From Aquamicrobium sp. (GTDB lineage Bacteria; Pseudomonadota; Alphaproteobacteria; Rhizobiales; Rhizobiaceae): a stretch of DNA of 64,000 nucleotides. Made by a program: the position numbers and the translations under genes. The stretch spans positions 62,001 to 126,000 of the forward strand of contig JAHHDT010000007.1 of NCBI GenBank assembly GCA_019739225.1, written 5' to 3'. Each line of letters opens with the position of its first letter. Position 1 is the stretch's first letter. Shown here piece after piece: positions 18,217-27,376 of the stretch. The notes under the pieces are model-generated. The model saw only the letters and a list, made by a program, of their open reading frames with translations, searched no databases and was not told the DNA's origin.

Positions 18217-19638
18217 ATGCACCACAAGAACGGCATGCTCGTATTTCTGGGATCGAGGATCGCCTCGGCAAGCCTGAACCTGCTTGCCGTTGCGGTCTTC
18301 ACGCGTCTTGGCGGCGTCGAGACCTACGGCACCTATCTGCTCGTCCTCGCGTGGTCGTTCATTCTCCACGGAACCATGACGTTCTGGATCGACGAGGCGT
18401 TCTTCGCCCGTTTTCGCGAGACGGCGCGCATCCGCTACATCTCAAGCGCTCTGGCGATGAAGCTCACGTCGCTCACCATTGTCGCGATGCCGATGGCATT
18501 GCTTATCTGGCACGGTACACTGACGCCGACATTCGCGCTGGCGCTGTTCATGATGACGGCCGGGCTTGCCATCCACGAATTCGCGGTGACCGTGCCGCGC
18601 ACGCGGATGACGCCTGGCCTGTCTGCCACCGCCACTATGCTTCGATCCGCGCTGACAGTGGGATTGGGCAGTACGGCTTTGACGCTCTTTGCCGATCAGG
18701 CGGTGGCCTTGCCGATCGCGGTCGCCAGCGCCTATCTCATCTCGGCCATTCCCATGTTCGTCACCTATCGGCGCGACCTCTTTCGCGGTTTCAGGCGCGA
18801 GACGGTCGTCGAGCTTCTGCGCTATGGCTGGCCGCTCATGCTGGCCGGCGGCACGTGGGCGCTTGCCCAGAACGTCGATCGTCTGGCGCTCGGCCATTTC
18901 CATGGCTCGGCGAGCATCGGCCCCTACGGCGCGATGGCCGATTTTCTCAAGCAGGGCTTCTTCGTGTTCGGCGAGGTCGTGGCGCTTTCGCTGGTGACCC
19001 TTGCCAAGCGTGCGGCATCGGAAGGGCGCCACGGCGATGTCAGGCGCGCGCTCAACGAGGCGATGCGCACCATCGCCGTCATAACGGTGTTCGGGTCGGT
19101 GCTCGTGCTTGCGCTGCAGGACACGATCATCGCCGTGTTTTTCGGCGCGCAGTTCCATGCCTCTGCGAAGGAACTGCTGCCCCTGCTGCTGGTCGCGAGC
19201 TCTATCCTCGTCTTCCGCACCTATTATTTCGGTCAGATCGTCTACTTCCTGCCTTCCGGACTGCTGCAGTTCTATGCCTCAGCGTTGCAACTCGCCGTCA
19301 CCGTCATCCTCGTCGCGCTGCTGGTGCCCGAGATGCGCGAGCATGGTGCGGCCATCGCCCTGATTGCGGGCCAGTGCACAAGTTGTGCGGTGGTGATGTT
19401 CTGGCGCACGACATCCTTCCGCATGCCGGTGCCGCTGTTGGACATCATGTGGATCGCGACTGCCGGCTTCGCCGTCTGGCTGACCCATCTCGCGCTTGCG
19501 AGCGTGATCCAGCATGACCTGGTCCGCATCTTCGCGGACATCGCCCTGATCTCGGGCAGTGCGGGCATGGTGCTCTGGTACTACGACCTTTTTGCCGCGC
19601 GGCTGGTGGTGAGACATGTGCTCGCCTTCGCCCGCTGA
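18217..19638 (+). CDS. Wzx-type lipid-linked oligosaccharide flippase
   Basis: 473 residues with about 12-14 hydrophobic helices across the whole length, opening FLGSRIASASLNLLAVAVFTR, a typical polysaccharide-translocase (MATE/MVF superfamily) start. It should move undecaprenyl-linked repeat units to the periplasm. ATG 18217 and ATG 18235 are both possible starts. The 199-base gap to the divergent GT2 gene should hold the promoters for both. The deacetylase gene follows 48 bases later. Confidence 0.85.
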   Translation: MHHKNGMLVFLGSRIASASLNLLAVAVFTRLGGVETYGTYLLVLAWSFILHGTMTFWIDEAFFARFRETARIRYISSALAMKLTSLTIVAMPMALLIWHGTLTPTFALALFMMTAGLAIHEFAVTVPRTRMTPGLSATATMLRSALTVGLGSTALTLFADQAVALPIAVASAYLISAIPMFVTYRRDLFRGFRRETVVELLRYGWPLMLAGGTWALAQNVDRLALGHFHGSASIGPYGAMADFLKQGFFVFGEVVALSLVTLAKRAASEGRHGDVRRALNEAMRTIAVITVFGSVLVLALQDTIIAVFFGAQFHASAKELLPLLLVASSILVFRTYYFGQIVYFLPSGLLQFYASALQLAVTVILVALLVPEMREHGAAIALIAGQCTSCAVVMFWRTTSFRMPVPLLDIMWIATAGFAVWLTHLALASVIQHDLVRIFADIALISGSAGMVLWYYDLFAARLVVRHVLAFAR

Positions 19639-19686
19639 CGTAAATGCGGCCGACGGGATGTCGGCGCTTTGGATGGAGACGAAGCG

Positions 19687-20481
19687 ATGAACGCGAGACC
19701 GATCATCCTCGCCGAAGGAGCCAATCACGATCTGCCAAGCCGGATCGACCGCGCGGCTGCGCTCTGGTTGCGGCGGCATCCGATGCCGGTAACCGTCGAT
19801 CGGCCGGTGGTAAGCTTCACCTTCGATGACGTGCCCGATAGCGCCATCATCAACGGCGCCCGCATCCTGGAGCAACAGGGATGTCGTGGCACGTTCTACC
19901 TGGCAGGTGGCCTCGCCGGCGGGACGTTCGGGCCATACAACTTTTTCGTGCCTTCCGATGTGCCCTATCTCCTCGACCGTGGCCACGAAGTCGGCTGCCA
20001 CACCTTCTCGCACCCGGTGGTTCAGACGCTCGACGCGCGCAGGCTTGCGGAGGAGTTCGACCGCAACCGGCAATGGCTGACGGCCGTCGATCCGCGCGCC
20101 GAGCCTGTCAGCTTCGCCTACCCTTACGGCGCCGTCGGCTTTTCGCAGAAGGCGCAGACCGCGCGACGCTTTGCCAACAGCCGCGGCGTGCGGCATGGCC
20201 TCAACACCGGCACGGCCGATCGCGCGCAGCTTCTCGCCGTCCAGCTTTACGATTGCAGGCTCGACGAGAAACGCCTCGACGAAATCATCGGCGAAGCGGT
20301 TCGAAGCAAGGCATGGCTGGTGTTCTACACCCATGATGTGCAGGAAGGGCCGAGCGAGCATGGGTGTTCGCCGCGCCTGCTTTCACAGGCGGTCCAGCGG
20401 GTGTTGGCTGCGGGTTGTACCGTCGCCCCAATGCGGGAAGCGATGGCGCTCGTGGGTGGTGCAGAAAAGTCGCATCGCTGA
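19687..20481 (+). CDS. NodB-type polysaccharide deacetylase
   Basis: 264 residues. NodB-domain motifs are present: SFTFDDVPDS (Asp47, Asp48) and HEVGCHTFSHP (metal ligands His105, His109), plus FAYPYGAVG and a late WLVFYTHDV motif. It should remove acetyl groups from N-acetylated sugars. There is no signal peptide, so it may act in the cytoplasm on lipid-linked precursors or be exported otherwise. ATG 19687 has GGAGAC 10 bases upstream. It lies in the flippase operon; the role parallels HfsH of the holdfast pathway. Confidence 0.88.
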   Translation: MNARPIILAEGANHDLPSRIDRAAALWLRRHPMPVTVDRPVVSFTFDDVPDSAIINGARILEQQGCRGTFYLAGGLAGGTFGPYNFFVPSDVPYLLDRGHEVGCHTFSHPVVQTLDARRLAEEFDRNRQWLTAVDPRAEPVSFAYPYGAVGFSQKAQTARRFANSRGVRHGLNTGTADRAQLLAVQLYDCRLDEKRLDEIIGEAVRSKAWLVFYTHDVQEGPSEHGCSPRLLSQAVQRVLAAGCTVAPMREAMALVGGAEKSHR

Positions 20482-20825
20482 TTGGTTAAAGCGTTTTCTG
20501 AACCCGTCCGGCTGCGGAATCTTGACGCGAATCAAACGGATACCTATCACTTCGCATGTAAGCGGGTTTGGACGGGCGAGGGTGATTCGGAAATTGGTGC
20601 TGGTCGACGTGCCCAACGTTTGCCTGGTTCTAAGACCGATTTTCTGCCGTGCCGCCCAGGCGGGGCGTGCCTTGCAGGCCTTGTTCTGCCGCTAATCTAG
20701 AGTTTGTCCGTAACGGCGTTGTCTGGGCGGTCTCGCGATGTCGCGGGACGTTATCCCGATTCGCGCTTGCGTTTGCGAGTTCCTGACAACCACCGCGCCA
20801 TGATGGCCGGCAACCCGACGGACCG
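20482..20825. other. Intergenic region between the deacetylase gene and visN
   Basis: 344 bases without a credible gene. It should contain the visN promoter. An imperfect inverted repeat with one mismatch (GTCTCGCGA at 20730-20738 and TCGCGGGAC at 20741-20749) lies about 80 bases before visN and could be an operator. I see no clear terminator and no copy of the fliF-type promoter element. Confidence 0.5.
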
Positions 20826-21524
20826 ATGACACAGGCCGCCCCTATTCAGACGACACAAGACGCTCACGGACCGGTGACGTCGCGCGCGGGGCTAGCACGG
20901 TTCATGCGCCGGACCTGCAACGAGATTGGTGCAGACCGCTACATGCTGGTGGAACCTTCCGTTGAGCGCGGCCCCAAATCCGTTCGCATCATCACGTCTA
21001 ACTGGATATTCGACGCGCTCGAAGATTTGGGAACGGCGGGTATCGCCGCCTTCATCGAGAGTGGCTACGCGGCGGGGGCGGGCATGCAGCCGCGCGCCAT
21101 CGTGACGGCGGAGGCGGCTTTTCTTTCCGCCGAGGAAAAGAGGGCGCTTCGCGATCATTGCCATGTCGAGCTCTACTGCCAGAAGCTCGACGTTGGGGGG
21201 ACGCGCGTCTTCGCCCTGTTTTCCTGTGAAGCCCGGCAATGCATCAATGCGGCGGCCCTCGCGCGTGCGCACATGGCCTGCTGCTATGCCCTCAACCAGT
21301 TCTTTGCAGCCATGGGCAGGCGTGCCTCCCGCGACCCACTGTCGGAGCGGGAGCGTGAATGCCTGGCATGGGTCTCGCAGGGCAAGACGACTGACGAGGT
21401 CGCGGTGATCCTTGGCGTGTCGTCGAACACGGTCAACAGTTACGTCGCGCATGCGATCCAGAAATTTGGCGCGAGCAACCGCGCCATGGCGATCGCCACG
21501 GCGATCAGAAGCGGGATCATCTGA
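20826..21524 (+). CDS. visN: LuxR-type flagellar master regulator VisN
   Basis: 232 residues: an N-terminal autoinducer-domain-like region (about 20-155) and a C-terminal LuxR/FixJ helix-turn-helix (DPLSERERECLAWVSQGKTT...SSNTVNSYVAHAIQKFG, about 168-232). VisN works with VisR as a heteromer at the top of the rhizobial flagellar cascade, switching on rem. Identity rests on the adjacent paralogue and the flagellar neighbourhood. In Sinorhizobium the gene directly follows fliF; here a polysaccharide block intervenes. Confidence 0.9.
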   Translation: MTQAAPIQTTQDAHGPVTSRAGLARFMRRTCNEIGADRYMLVEPSVERGPKSVRIITSNWIFDALEDLGTAGIAAFIESGYAAGAGMQPRAIVTAEAAFLSAEEKRALRDHCHVELYCQKLDVGGTRVFALFSCEARQCINAAALARAHMACCYALNQFFAAMGRRASRDPLSERERECLAWVSQGKTTDEVAVILGVSSNTVNSYVAHAIQKFGASNRAMAIATAIRSGII

Positions 21525-21557
21525 TGGCTTGCAGCCAGGATGATGGGGGACACGTCC

Positions 21558-22292
21558 ATGTTTGACGAAGAAAAGCTGACGACCTGGAGCCTGCCGGCAG
21601 AGTGGAGCCCCCAGCCTGTCACGGGGATACCGGATGCCGTGCGCGCGTGCCGCAGGATCGCGGATGCGATGAATGCCGAGGCGTTCAGCCTGCAGTTCCT
21701 GTCGCCGCAGGGTGAGAGCCGGCGTCTTGCGCCGGTCTTCGACACTGACTTTCCTGGCGTATCCTCCTTTTCGAAGGCATTGTCCGCACGCAGTGCGAGC
21801 GGATTTGCTCATCAGATCGCAGAAACAGCCGTGCCGCTTTGGTGGCGGCCTGTCGGCAGCCCGCCTTTCCTGACCGCCACGGCGCGTTGCTGGGCAGACG
21901 AGATAGCGGATCCGACGGATTTGGACACAGGCGGCATCGCGTTTCCTGTTTCACTGGAGCATGGACGTAGCGGCGTGATCGCATTTGCGGGTCGCAACAT
22001 CGTCATTGATGATGCCGGTTTGTGCGACGCGCATGCCCGCTGCTTCGCCCTGTTCGGCGAGGTTGCAAAGCAGCGCCTGCAAGACTGTGCCAAGGTTCTG
22101 CCGGTGTCGAAACGCGAGATCGAATGCCTGCGGCTGACGGCCAACGGCATGACCAGCGAAGACATTGCGTCCTCGCTTGGCCTCTCCGTGCACACGGCCA
22201 ACCAATACCTGACCAATTCGACGCACAAGCTGAATGCCGTCAACCGCATTCATGCCGTCGCCAAGGCGCTTCGCAGCGGTCTTATCGACTGA
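21558..22292 (+). CDS. visR: LuxR-type flagellar master regulator VisR
   Basis: 244 residues with a divergent N-terminal ligand-type domain and a C-terminal LuxR helix-turn-helix (VSKREIECLRLTANGMTSEDIASSLGLSVHTANQYLTN in two parts, about 180-220). Partner of VisN. ATG 21558 was preferred over the upstream ATG 21540 because GGGGGA lies about 8 bases before it. Its stop lies 2 bases from the convergent hypothetical gene, leaving no room for a terminator between them. Confidence 0.88.
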   Translation: MFDEEKLTTWSLPAEWSPQPVTGIPDAVRACRRIADAMNAEAFSLQFLSPQGESRRLAPVFDTDFPGVSSFSKALSARSASGFAHQIAETAVPLWWRPVGSPPFLTATARCWADEIADPTDLDTGGIAFPVSLEHGRSGVIAFAGRNIVIDDAGLCDAHARCFALFGEVAKQRLQDCAKVLPVSKREIECLRLTANGMTSEDIASSLGLSVHTANQYLTNSTHKLNAVNRIHAVAKALRSGLID

Positions 22293-22294
22293 AA

Positions 22295-22735
22295 TTATTT
22301 GCTGGCGACCGCTGGTTCGCTCTTGCGAATCCGCGCCCGCTCCAGCGCCGCTTCCAGGAATGCGTTGTTCTCCAGAGGATCGGACGACGCGTTGTCGAAT
22401 GAGACGTAGTTGACCTCGACGGAGGCGTGCCTGGCGGTCATCGTCAGGGCGAAATAGACCGTCACGCCCATGGGCCGCAATTCGAGGTCGAGTACGATGC
22501 GCGGTGCGTGGCTCCAACTGGCATGAGCTTCGCCGCCATGGCCGAGTCGCACCGTGCCGGGCTCGAAATAGAGTTCCGCTGCGGAATCGACGAGATCGGC
22601 GACGCTGGCAAACCGTTCCAGTCGGATATAGGCGATATAGTCGCCTACATCGACAAGGCGCAGTTCGCTGACCACCTCCTTGATGGCGTTGGCCACGATG
22701 ATCTCGCGGGTGGATGAATGTGGCTGGCGGTTCAT
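22295..22735 (-). CDS. Conserved-looking hypothetical protein coupled to flhB
   Basis: 146 residues, soluble, with no signal peptide or membrane helix. Alternating beta strands in the middle (GDYIAYIRLERFASVADLV, RIVLDLELRPMGVTVYFALTM) suggest a small alpha/beta fold. I do not recognise a named family. The start overlaps flhB by 4 bases (ATGA), which argues for co-translation and a flagellar role; it is last in the motA-fliM-fliN-fliG-flhB run. Base composition is like its neighbours. Confidence 0.7.
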   Translation of the reverse strand: MNRQPHSSTREIIVANAIKEVVSELRLVDVGDYIAYIRLERFASVADLVDSAAELYFEPGTVRLGHGGEAHASWSHAPRIVLDLELRPMGVTVYFALTMTARHASVEVNYVSFDNASSDPLENNAFLEAALERARIRKSEPAVASK

Positions 22736-23823
22736 GACGTCACCCTGCCTGCAGCGGGGGCTGCCTTGTTTGCGTATAGGACCCGAACGAGTTCGGCGAC
22801 CGCCTGATAGAACTGAGGCGGAATCACACTATCCACTGAAACTTGATTGTACATGGAGCGGGCGAGCGTCACATCCTCGAAAATGGGAATCTCGTGAGCC
22901 TCCGCGATCTCCCTGATCTTCAACGCCACCAGATCCTGCCCCTTTGCAACGACGATTGGGGCAGGCGTTTCGTCCCGCACATAGCGCAGCGCGATCGAGA
23001 AGTGCGTCGGGTTGGCGATGACGAGGGTGGCCTTCGGGACGTCGTCCATCATGCGGCGGCGGGCGCGATCGCGCTGCAGCGAGCGCAGCCGCGCGCGCAT
23101 GATCGGGTCGCCTTCGGCCTGCTTGATCTCGTCCTTGACCTCCTGCTTGGTCATCCGCAGGTCCTGCCTCCAGTGGAACCGGGTCCAGAGCAGGTCGACC
23201 GCGGCAATCACGACCATGATGACCGTTATCGCAACCACGATCTCGATGGCGATTTCGCGAATGACGGACCCGAAGGCTTCCGGCTGCGTGATCATGCCGG
23301 CCAGAAGTCGATCTTGTGCGCCGCGCATCGCGAAGGTCAGCACGGCGCCTGCAAAGACGAGCTTGCCCAGTGATTTGGCGAATTCGGCCAGACCCTTCTG
23401 GCCGAACAGCCTGCTCCAGCCTTCCTTGGGCGATACGCGGGACAGTTTTGGCTGGATACGCTCGCCCACGAAGCGCGGCACGTTCTGGAAAACGGATGCG
23501 GCGATGCCGGCGCCCACCAGAAGCGCCATCAGGCTTGCCAGCAGCTTGGCGATTTCGAGGAACACCTGGCGGTAGAGCAGCACGGCATCGTGCTCTGTGG
23601 CCAGCGACCAGCTTTCCGGCCGTTCCAGGAACATCGACAGGAAACCGGCCAGTTCGACGGCGCCCGACTGTGCGATGAAGATCAGGAAGACCAGGATTGC
23701 CAGGAACGAGCCGACAACGGGCACCTCCTTGGCGAAGGGCAATTGTCCCTTCTCGACCGCATCACGGATTTTCTTTTCCGTGGCTTCTTCTGTTTTGCTT
23801 TCCTTGTCCGCCTGTTCGGCCAT
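22732..23823 (-). CDS. flhB: Flagellar export switch protein FlhB
   Basis: 363 residues: charged N-terminus (MAEQADKESKTEEATEKKI), four membrane helices to about residue 212, then a cytoplasmic domain with the self-cleavage site NPTH (residues 271-274). FlhB changes export specificity from rod/hook to filament substrates after FliK signals hook length. ATG 23823 was chosen; the codon before it is TTG. fliG ends 31 bases upstream. Confidence 0.96.
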   Translation of the reverse strand: MAEQADKESKTEEATEKKIRDAVEKGQLPFAKEVPVVGSFLAILVFLIFIAQSGAVELAGFLSMFLERPESWSLATEHDAVLLYRQVFLEIAKLLASLMALLVGAGIAASVFQNVPRFVGERIQPKLSRVSPKEGWSRLFGQKGLAEFAKSLGKLVFAGAVLTFAMRGAQDRLLAGMITQPEAFGSVIREIAIEIVVAITVIMVVIAAVDLLWTRFHWRQDLRMTKQEVKDEIKQAEGDPIMRARLRSLQRDRARRRMMDDVPKATLVIANPTHFSIALRYVRDETPAPIVVAKGQDLVALKIREIAEAHEIPIFEDVTLARSMYNQVSVDSVIPPQFYQAVAELVRVLYANKAAPAAGRVTS

Positions 23824-23854
23824 CAAGCAACCCGTTCAGCAGAGGACGAAGAGG

Positions 23855-24865
23855 TCAGGCGGCGCTCTGCATTGCAGGGAGTTCGAGCGCGCCGGTCGCC
23901 GCGAGACCGATCGCCGTTGCAGCAATGCGCTTGCGGGCCTTTGCGATTTCTGCCGGCGTTGCAGCATCGGATTCGATTGTCAGTTCCGACTCGATCATGC
24001 GTCGCGAGCGCGCGCCGATCGCCGAAAGAACGGCTTCCGCCAAATCCTGCGGTGCTCCGCGAAGCGCCATGGTGACCAGCTCGGTCGAGATGCCATCGAA
24101 CAGCGTGACGCGCGCCTTCTGGTCCAGGGTGACGATGTCGTCGAAGGTGAAAAGGCGTGCCTTGACGGCCTCGATGCCTTCGACGCCGCTCTCTTCGAGG
24201 TCCGAAACAAGCTCGTCGAGGATGGTCTTGTCGAGTTCGTTGAGCAGGCTCGCAACGCGGGTCTGGCCGGCAGACACGTCCTTGCCGGTCGAATCTGCGG
24301 CTATCCGGACGCGAAGCTGGTTCTCGACGAGCTGCTTGGCGGCAGGCTGGACGGTCGTCATCGACAGCATGCGGCGAAGCACCTCGCGCCGCATCGGCTT
24401 CTCGAAGGTGAGAAGCGCGTTTGCGGCAGGCTGGGAGTCAAGATTGGAGAACACCATCGCGATGGTTTGCGGGTGCTCGCCCTCGAGCAGGGCGCCAAGC
24501 CGCGCGGCCGGCATTTCGGCAAGGTCGGGCCAGATCGGCGGCGCCTCGTCGCTCATCAGCGACGGCTTGCCCCAGCCCATCAGCGCGCTGATTTCCTCGG
24601 GCGACAGGGACTCGTTGAGGATCGTGTCCATCTGGTCGCCGGAATCGAGCAGGCCGGCGCCCTCGGTAAACTCCTCTTCGAACTCGGCAACGATGTTTTC
24701 AAGCTCGCTCTGCGGAATCGTGCGCAGCATGCGGGCTGCGTCGATGAGCGCCTTGAGTTCCTCATGCTTGAAAAAACGCAGAAGCCGGCCCGCGGAGGGC
24801 TTACCCATGGCCACCATGATGGCGGCGGCTTTCTGAGCCTTCGTCAGCTTGCCTTCCAGGCTCAT
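23855..24865 (-). CDS. fliG: Flagellar motor switch protein FliG
   Basis: 336 residues with N, middle and C domains. EGEHPQTIAMVFSNLDSQPA (about 120-140) is the middle-domain EHPQ motif, and the C-terminal torque helix includes FTFDDIVTLDQKARVTLFDGI. FliG sits on FliF and interacts with MotA to generate torque. It lies in the order fliM-fliN-fliG-flhB. Confidence 0.96.
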   Translation of the reverse strand: MSLEGKLTKAQKAAAIMVAMGKPSAGRLLRFFKHEELKALIDAARMLRTIPQSELENIVAEFEEEFTEGAGLLDSGDQMDTILNESLSPEEISALMGWGKPSLMSDEAPPIWPDLAEMPAARLGALLEGEHPQTIAMVFSNLDSQPAANALLTFEKPMRREVLRRMLSMTTVQPAAKQLVENQLRVRIAADSTGKDVSAGQTRVASLLNELDKTILDELVSDLEESGVEGIEAVKARLFTFDDIVTLDQKARVTLFDGISTELVTMALRGAPQDLAEAVLSAIGARSRRMIESELTIESDAATPAEIAKARKRIAATAIGLAATGALELPAMQSAA

Positions 24866-24906
24866 TCCGACACTGTCCCCGATTCGCTACCCGAGTTTAT
24901 AACGGC

Positions 24907-25383
24907 TTACCCGGGCTTGGCAGCATCAATGATCTGCGTGAGCTTGATACCGAAGCGGGAAGGGTCGTTTTCCAGGACGGTGATCTCTCCGCTGGCGATC
25001 TTGCGGCCGTTGACGACGACGTCGACCGGCTCGCCGATACGGCGGTCGAGCGCGACGGTTGAACCCTTCTGGAGCGCCATAAGCTCGGAAACCGGCATTT
25101 CGGCGCTGCCCAGCACGATCTGAACGTCCACGGGGATGTTCATGATGATGTTGTTGTTTGCGGCGTGGCTGGGCGCGCGTCCCTCGTGCGACGCCATAGC
25201 AGGGGCTGCGTCGTCGGCTGAAAGGTCCGACATTTCCACAGGTTCCTCGTCGTGGAGCACGCCGCGCAGCTCCTCGATGGCCTTGTTCAGCTCTTCTTCC
25301 TGGCGATCCTCGCCAAAGCCGCCAGCCTCGTCGGGATTACCGAGCGTGCCCAGCTTGTCGAAATCGGGGATGGATGTGTTCAT
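24907..25383 (-). CDS. fliN: Flagellar motor switch protein FliN
   Basis: 158 residues: a disordered acidic N-terminus (about 1-75) and a C-terminal SpoA domain (IPVDVQIVLGSAEMPVSEL ... VDVVVNGRKIASGEI). It builds the C ring with FliM and FliG. ATG 25383 was chosen because AAGGAG lies 7 bases upstream; the frame is open 19 codons further. Confidence 0.95.
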   Translation of the reverse strand: MNTSIPDFDKLGTLGNPDEAGGFGEDRQEEELNKAIEELRGVLHDEEPVEMSDLSADDAAPAMASHEGRAPSHAANNNIIMNIPVDVQIVLGSAEMPVSELMALQKGSTVALDRRIGEPVDVVVNGRKIASGEITVLENDPSRFGIKLTQIIDAAKPG

Positions 25384-25426
25384 GTTCGTCTCCTTGGAGG
25401 CTTGTCTCGGCAGCCGATCCCGCGGC

Positions 25427-26353
25427 TCAGCGCGGCACAAGCCCGGCGATGAATTCCTTGCCCGCGTCGTAGGGCTCTATGATCTGCACCGTGAAGTTCT
25501 GGCCGATCTTGCCGAACTCGCAGGTGAAAAGCGTCTTGCGGCGCGCAGACAGCCGCGCGCTGGTCGGCGCGGTCTCCGGCATCTCCAGCACCTGGCCGAC
25601 AAACAGCTCCGACAGCTCGCCGAGCGTCATGCGCGAAAGCGGGATTGTCGCTTCGACGCGCACACCGGACCGCATGACCTCTTCGCCGAACCGAGCGCTC
25701 CATTCCGCTTTCTGCTCGTCGGCGGGCAGATCCGCACCTCCCTCGCCACGATGCAGGAGCAGCACCCGCTGCGGCATCATCACGGTGAAGCGACCCTCAC
25801 CGGACGGCGTGATGAGGGTGAAGGCGATGCGAACGCCCGGTCCGTCGCGGATAACGAGCTTCTTCAGGTCCTTGCCGGAAATGGCCGATGGCATCGGGAA
25901 CTTTATCGAAAGCGCCCGCACGCCTGAGCCGTTGAGCGCTTTCGCGGTTGCTTCGAACACGACCGAAGCAAGCTCGAGCTCGATCGAGGTCAGCGCCCGA
26001 TCGATAGGCGTGACAGGCATGTCTGGATCACCGCCGAAAAGCGCGCTGACCAGAAGCGCGATCGCGCCGGCATCGGCGATCAGCATCAGTGCGTCCGGAG
26101 AAGTCGCGGAAGACGCGACGACAAGGGCGTCGTTATCGACATCTGCCCGGCGCGCTTCCGCCATGCGGCTCAGCGCGACCGACTCGACCTCGATCTCGAT
26201 CGGGTAGGAGACCTGCTCGTTGAGGCTCTGGCGAATTGCGGGCAGGGCCCGCAGGCCCAGCGCACGTGCTGCCTTGATGATGTGATCGGGCTCGCCGGTG
26301 TCGCCGAGCAGGCGTTCGACGATGGGGTTACGAGCTGTCGCGACGTCGTTCAC
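25427..26353 (-). CDS. fliM: Flagellar motor switch protein FliM
   Basis: 308 residues with a CheC-like middle domain (about 40-220) and a C-terminal SpoA domain (MTLGELSELFVGQVLEMPE). The N-terminus lacks an obvious EIDALL-type CheY-binding peptide, a departure from enteric FliM also seen in divergent rhizobial proteins. It starts 15 bases after motA ends and is followed 43 bases later by fliN. Confidence 0.92.
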   Translation of the reverse strand: MNDVATARNPIVERLLGDTGEPDHIIKAARALGLRALPAIRQSLNEQVSYPIEIEVESVALSRMAEARRADVDNDALVVASSATSPDALMLIADAGAIALLVSALFGGDPDMPVTPIDRALTSIELELASVVFEATAKALNGSGVRALSIKFPMPSAISGKDLKKLVIRDGPGVRIAFTLITPSGEGRFTVMMPQRVLLLHRGEGGADLPADEQKAEWSARFGEEVMRSGVRVEATIPLSRMTLGELSELFVGQVLEMPETAPTSARLSARRKTLFTCEFGKIGQNFTVQIIEPYDAGKEFIAGLVPR

Positions 26354-26368
26354 GTTGCTGCCTCGCCG

Positions 26369-27244
26369 CTAGGCTGCGTTTCTGGCCGCGTCAGCGGCGT
26401 GCAGGGTGCTCTGTTCGACCGCGTCGATCGACGGACGGTCGTAGGCCGAGATGGTCTTGCGGCCGAACTCCAGTGCCACCTGCGGCAGGGAGCCATTCAT
26501 GTATGCGAGCAGCGTCTGCTTCACGATGATGTAAAGGCGGTTCTTCTTGTCGCGTACGATCTTCACCTTCTGGGCGATCGGAGCAACCACTGCGTAGTTG
26601 AGGAAGATGCCGAGGAAGGTGCCGACGAGCGCCGCGCCGACGAGGCCGCCAAGGATTTCCGGAGACTGGTCGATCGCGCCCATCGCCTTGATGACGCCGA
26701 GCACCGCGGCACAGATGCCCAGCGCGGGGAACGCGTCGGCGAGCACGGTCAGCGCGTGATACGACTTCAGCTTGTCGTGCTTGATGGTGTGGATTTCCTC
26801 GTCCATCAGCGCCTCGATCTCGAAGGGGCGCGCGTTGCCGATGATGATGATGCGGCAATAGTCGCAGATGAAGTTGGTGAGGTCGCGGTTGGCCAGAACG
26901 CGCGGGAACGCCTGGAAGAGCGTCGACTCTTCCGGATTGTCGATGTGGGCCTCGACTTCGTTGCGCGATTTGGTGCGCAATTCGCGCATCAGGCTGTGAA
27001 GCACGCCGAGCGTCTCCAGATAGTCCTGCTCGGTCGGCACCTGATGGCGAAAGGCCTCCATCATCGCCTTGCCGGCATCCTTAACGGTCGAAATCGGATT
27101 GGCGATCAGGAATGCGCCAACGCCGGCGCCGCCAATGATGACGAGTTCCCAGGGCTGCATGAGCACGTCGAGATGCCCGCCCATGGCCATGTAGCCGCCA
27201 AGGACGCAGCCGAAGATCACCACAAAACCGATCAGAATGCCCAC
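26369..27244 (-). CDS. motA: Flagellar stator protein MotA
   Basis: 291 residues with four membrane helices: two near the N-terminus (about 3-24, 31-50) and two at about 165-215 ([36 protein letters not shown]), with the large cytoplasmic loop between them. It conducts protons with MotB. GTG 27244 ([12 protein letters not shown]) was chosen because GAGG lies 8 bases upstream and rhizobial MotA begins there. It heads the motA-fliM-fliN-fliG-flhB operon, divergent from the DUF1217 gene. Confidence 0.96.
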   Translation of the reverse strand: MGILIGFVVIFGCVLGGYMAMGGHLDVLMQPWELVIIGGAGVGAFLIANPISTVKDAGKAMMEAFRHQVPTEQDYLETLGVLHSLMRELRTKSRNEVEAHIDNPEESTLFQAFPRVLANRDLTNFICDYCRIIIIGNARPFEIEALMDEEIHTIKHDKLKSYHALTVLADAFPALGICAAVLGVIKAMGAIDQSPEILGGLVGAALVGTFLGIFLNYAVVAPIAQKVKIVRDKKNRLYIIVKQTLLAYMNGSLPQVALEFGRKTISAYDRPSIDAVEQSTLHAADAARNAA

Positions 27245-27278
27245 GGGGTCCACCTCTACATGCGCGCTGTCATTCTGC

Positions 27279-27304
27279 TGCCTATCGTGCCGGGCTTGCG
27301 CGAA
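27279..27304 (-). promoter_or_regulatory. Candidate flagellar promoter upstream of motA
   Basis: TTCGCGCAAGC (27294-27304, minus strand), 9 bases, then TAGGCA (27279-27284), 34 bases before the motA GTG. It faces a second copy on the other strand (27350-27360), giving a near-symmetric divergent control region. Confidence 0.5.
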
Positions 27305-27349
27305 GCTTGAATGCGGGCGTTGCGTCGGATGCATTCGCGCCCGTTCAGC

Positions 27350-27376
27350 TTCGCGCAAGCATTTTGTGGGTATCTA
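27350..27376 (+). promoter_or_regulatory. Candidate flagellar promoter upstream of the DUF1217 gene
   Basis: TTCGCGCAAGC (27350-27360), 10 bases, then TATCTA (27371-27376), 33 bases before GTG 27410. Same 11-base core as the motA site, inverted, about 45 bases apart. Confidence 0.5.

Noticed and set aside
18162-19517. A 451-codon frame overlapping the flippase gene
   Set aside because: Same strand, other frame; composition is Arg/Ala/Cys-rich with no membrane helices, while the flippase frame has clear helices.
20892-21812. A 306-codon minus-strand frame opposite visN and visR
   Set aside because: Antisense shadow across two genes and their gap, without recognisable domains.
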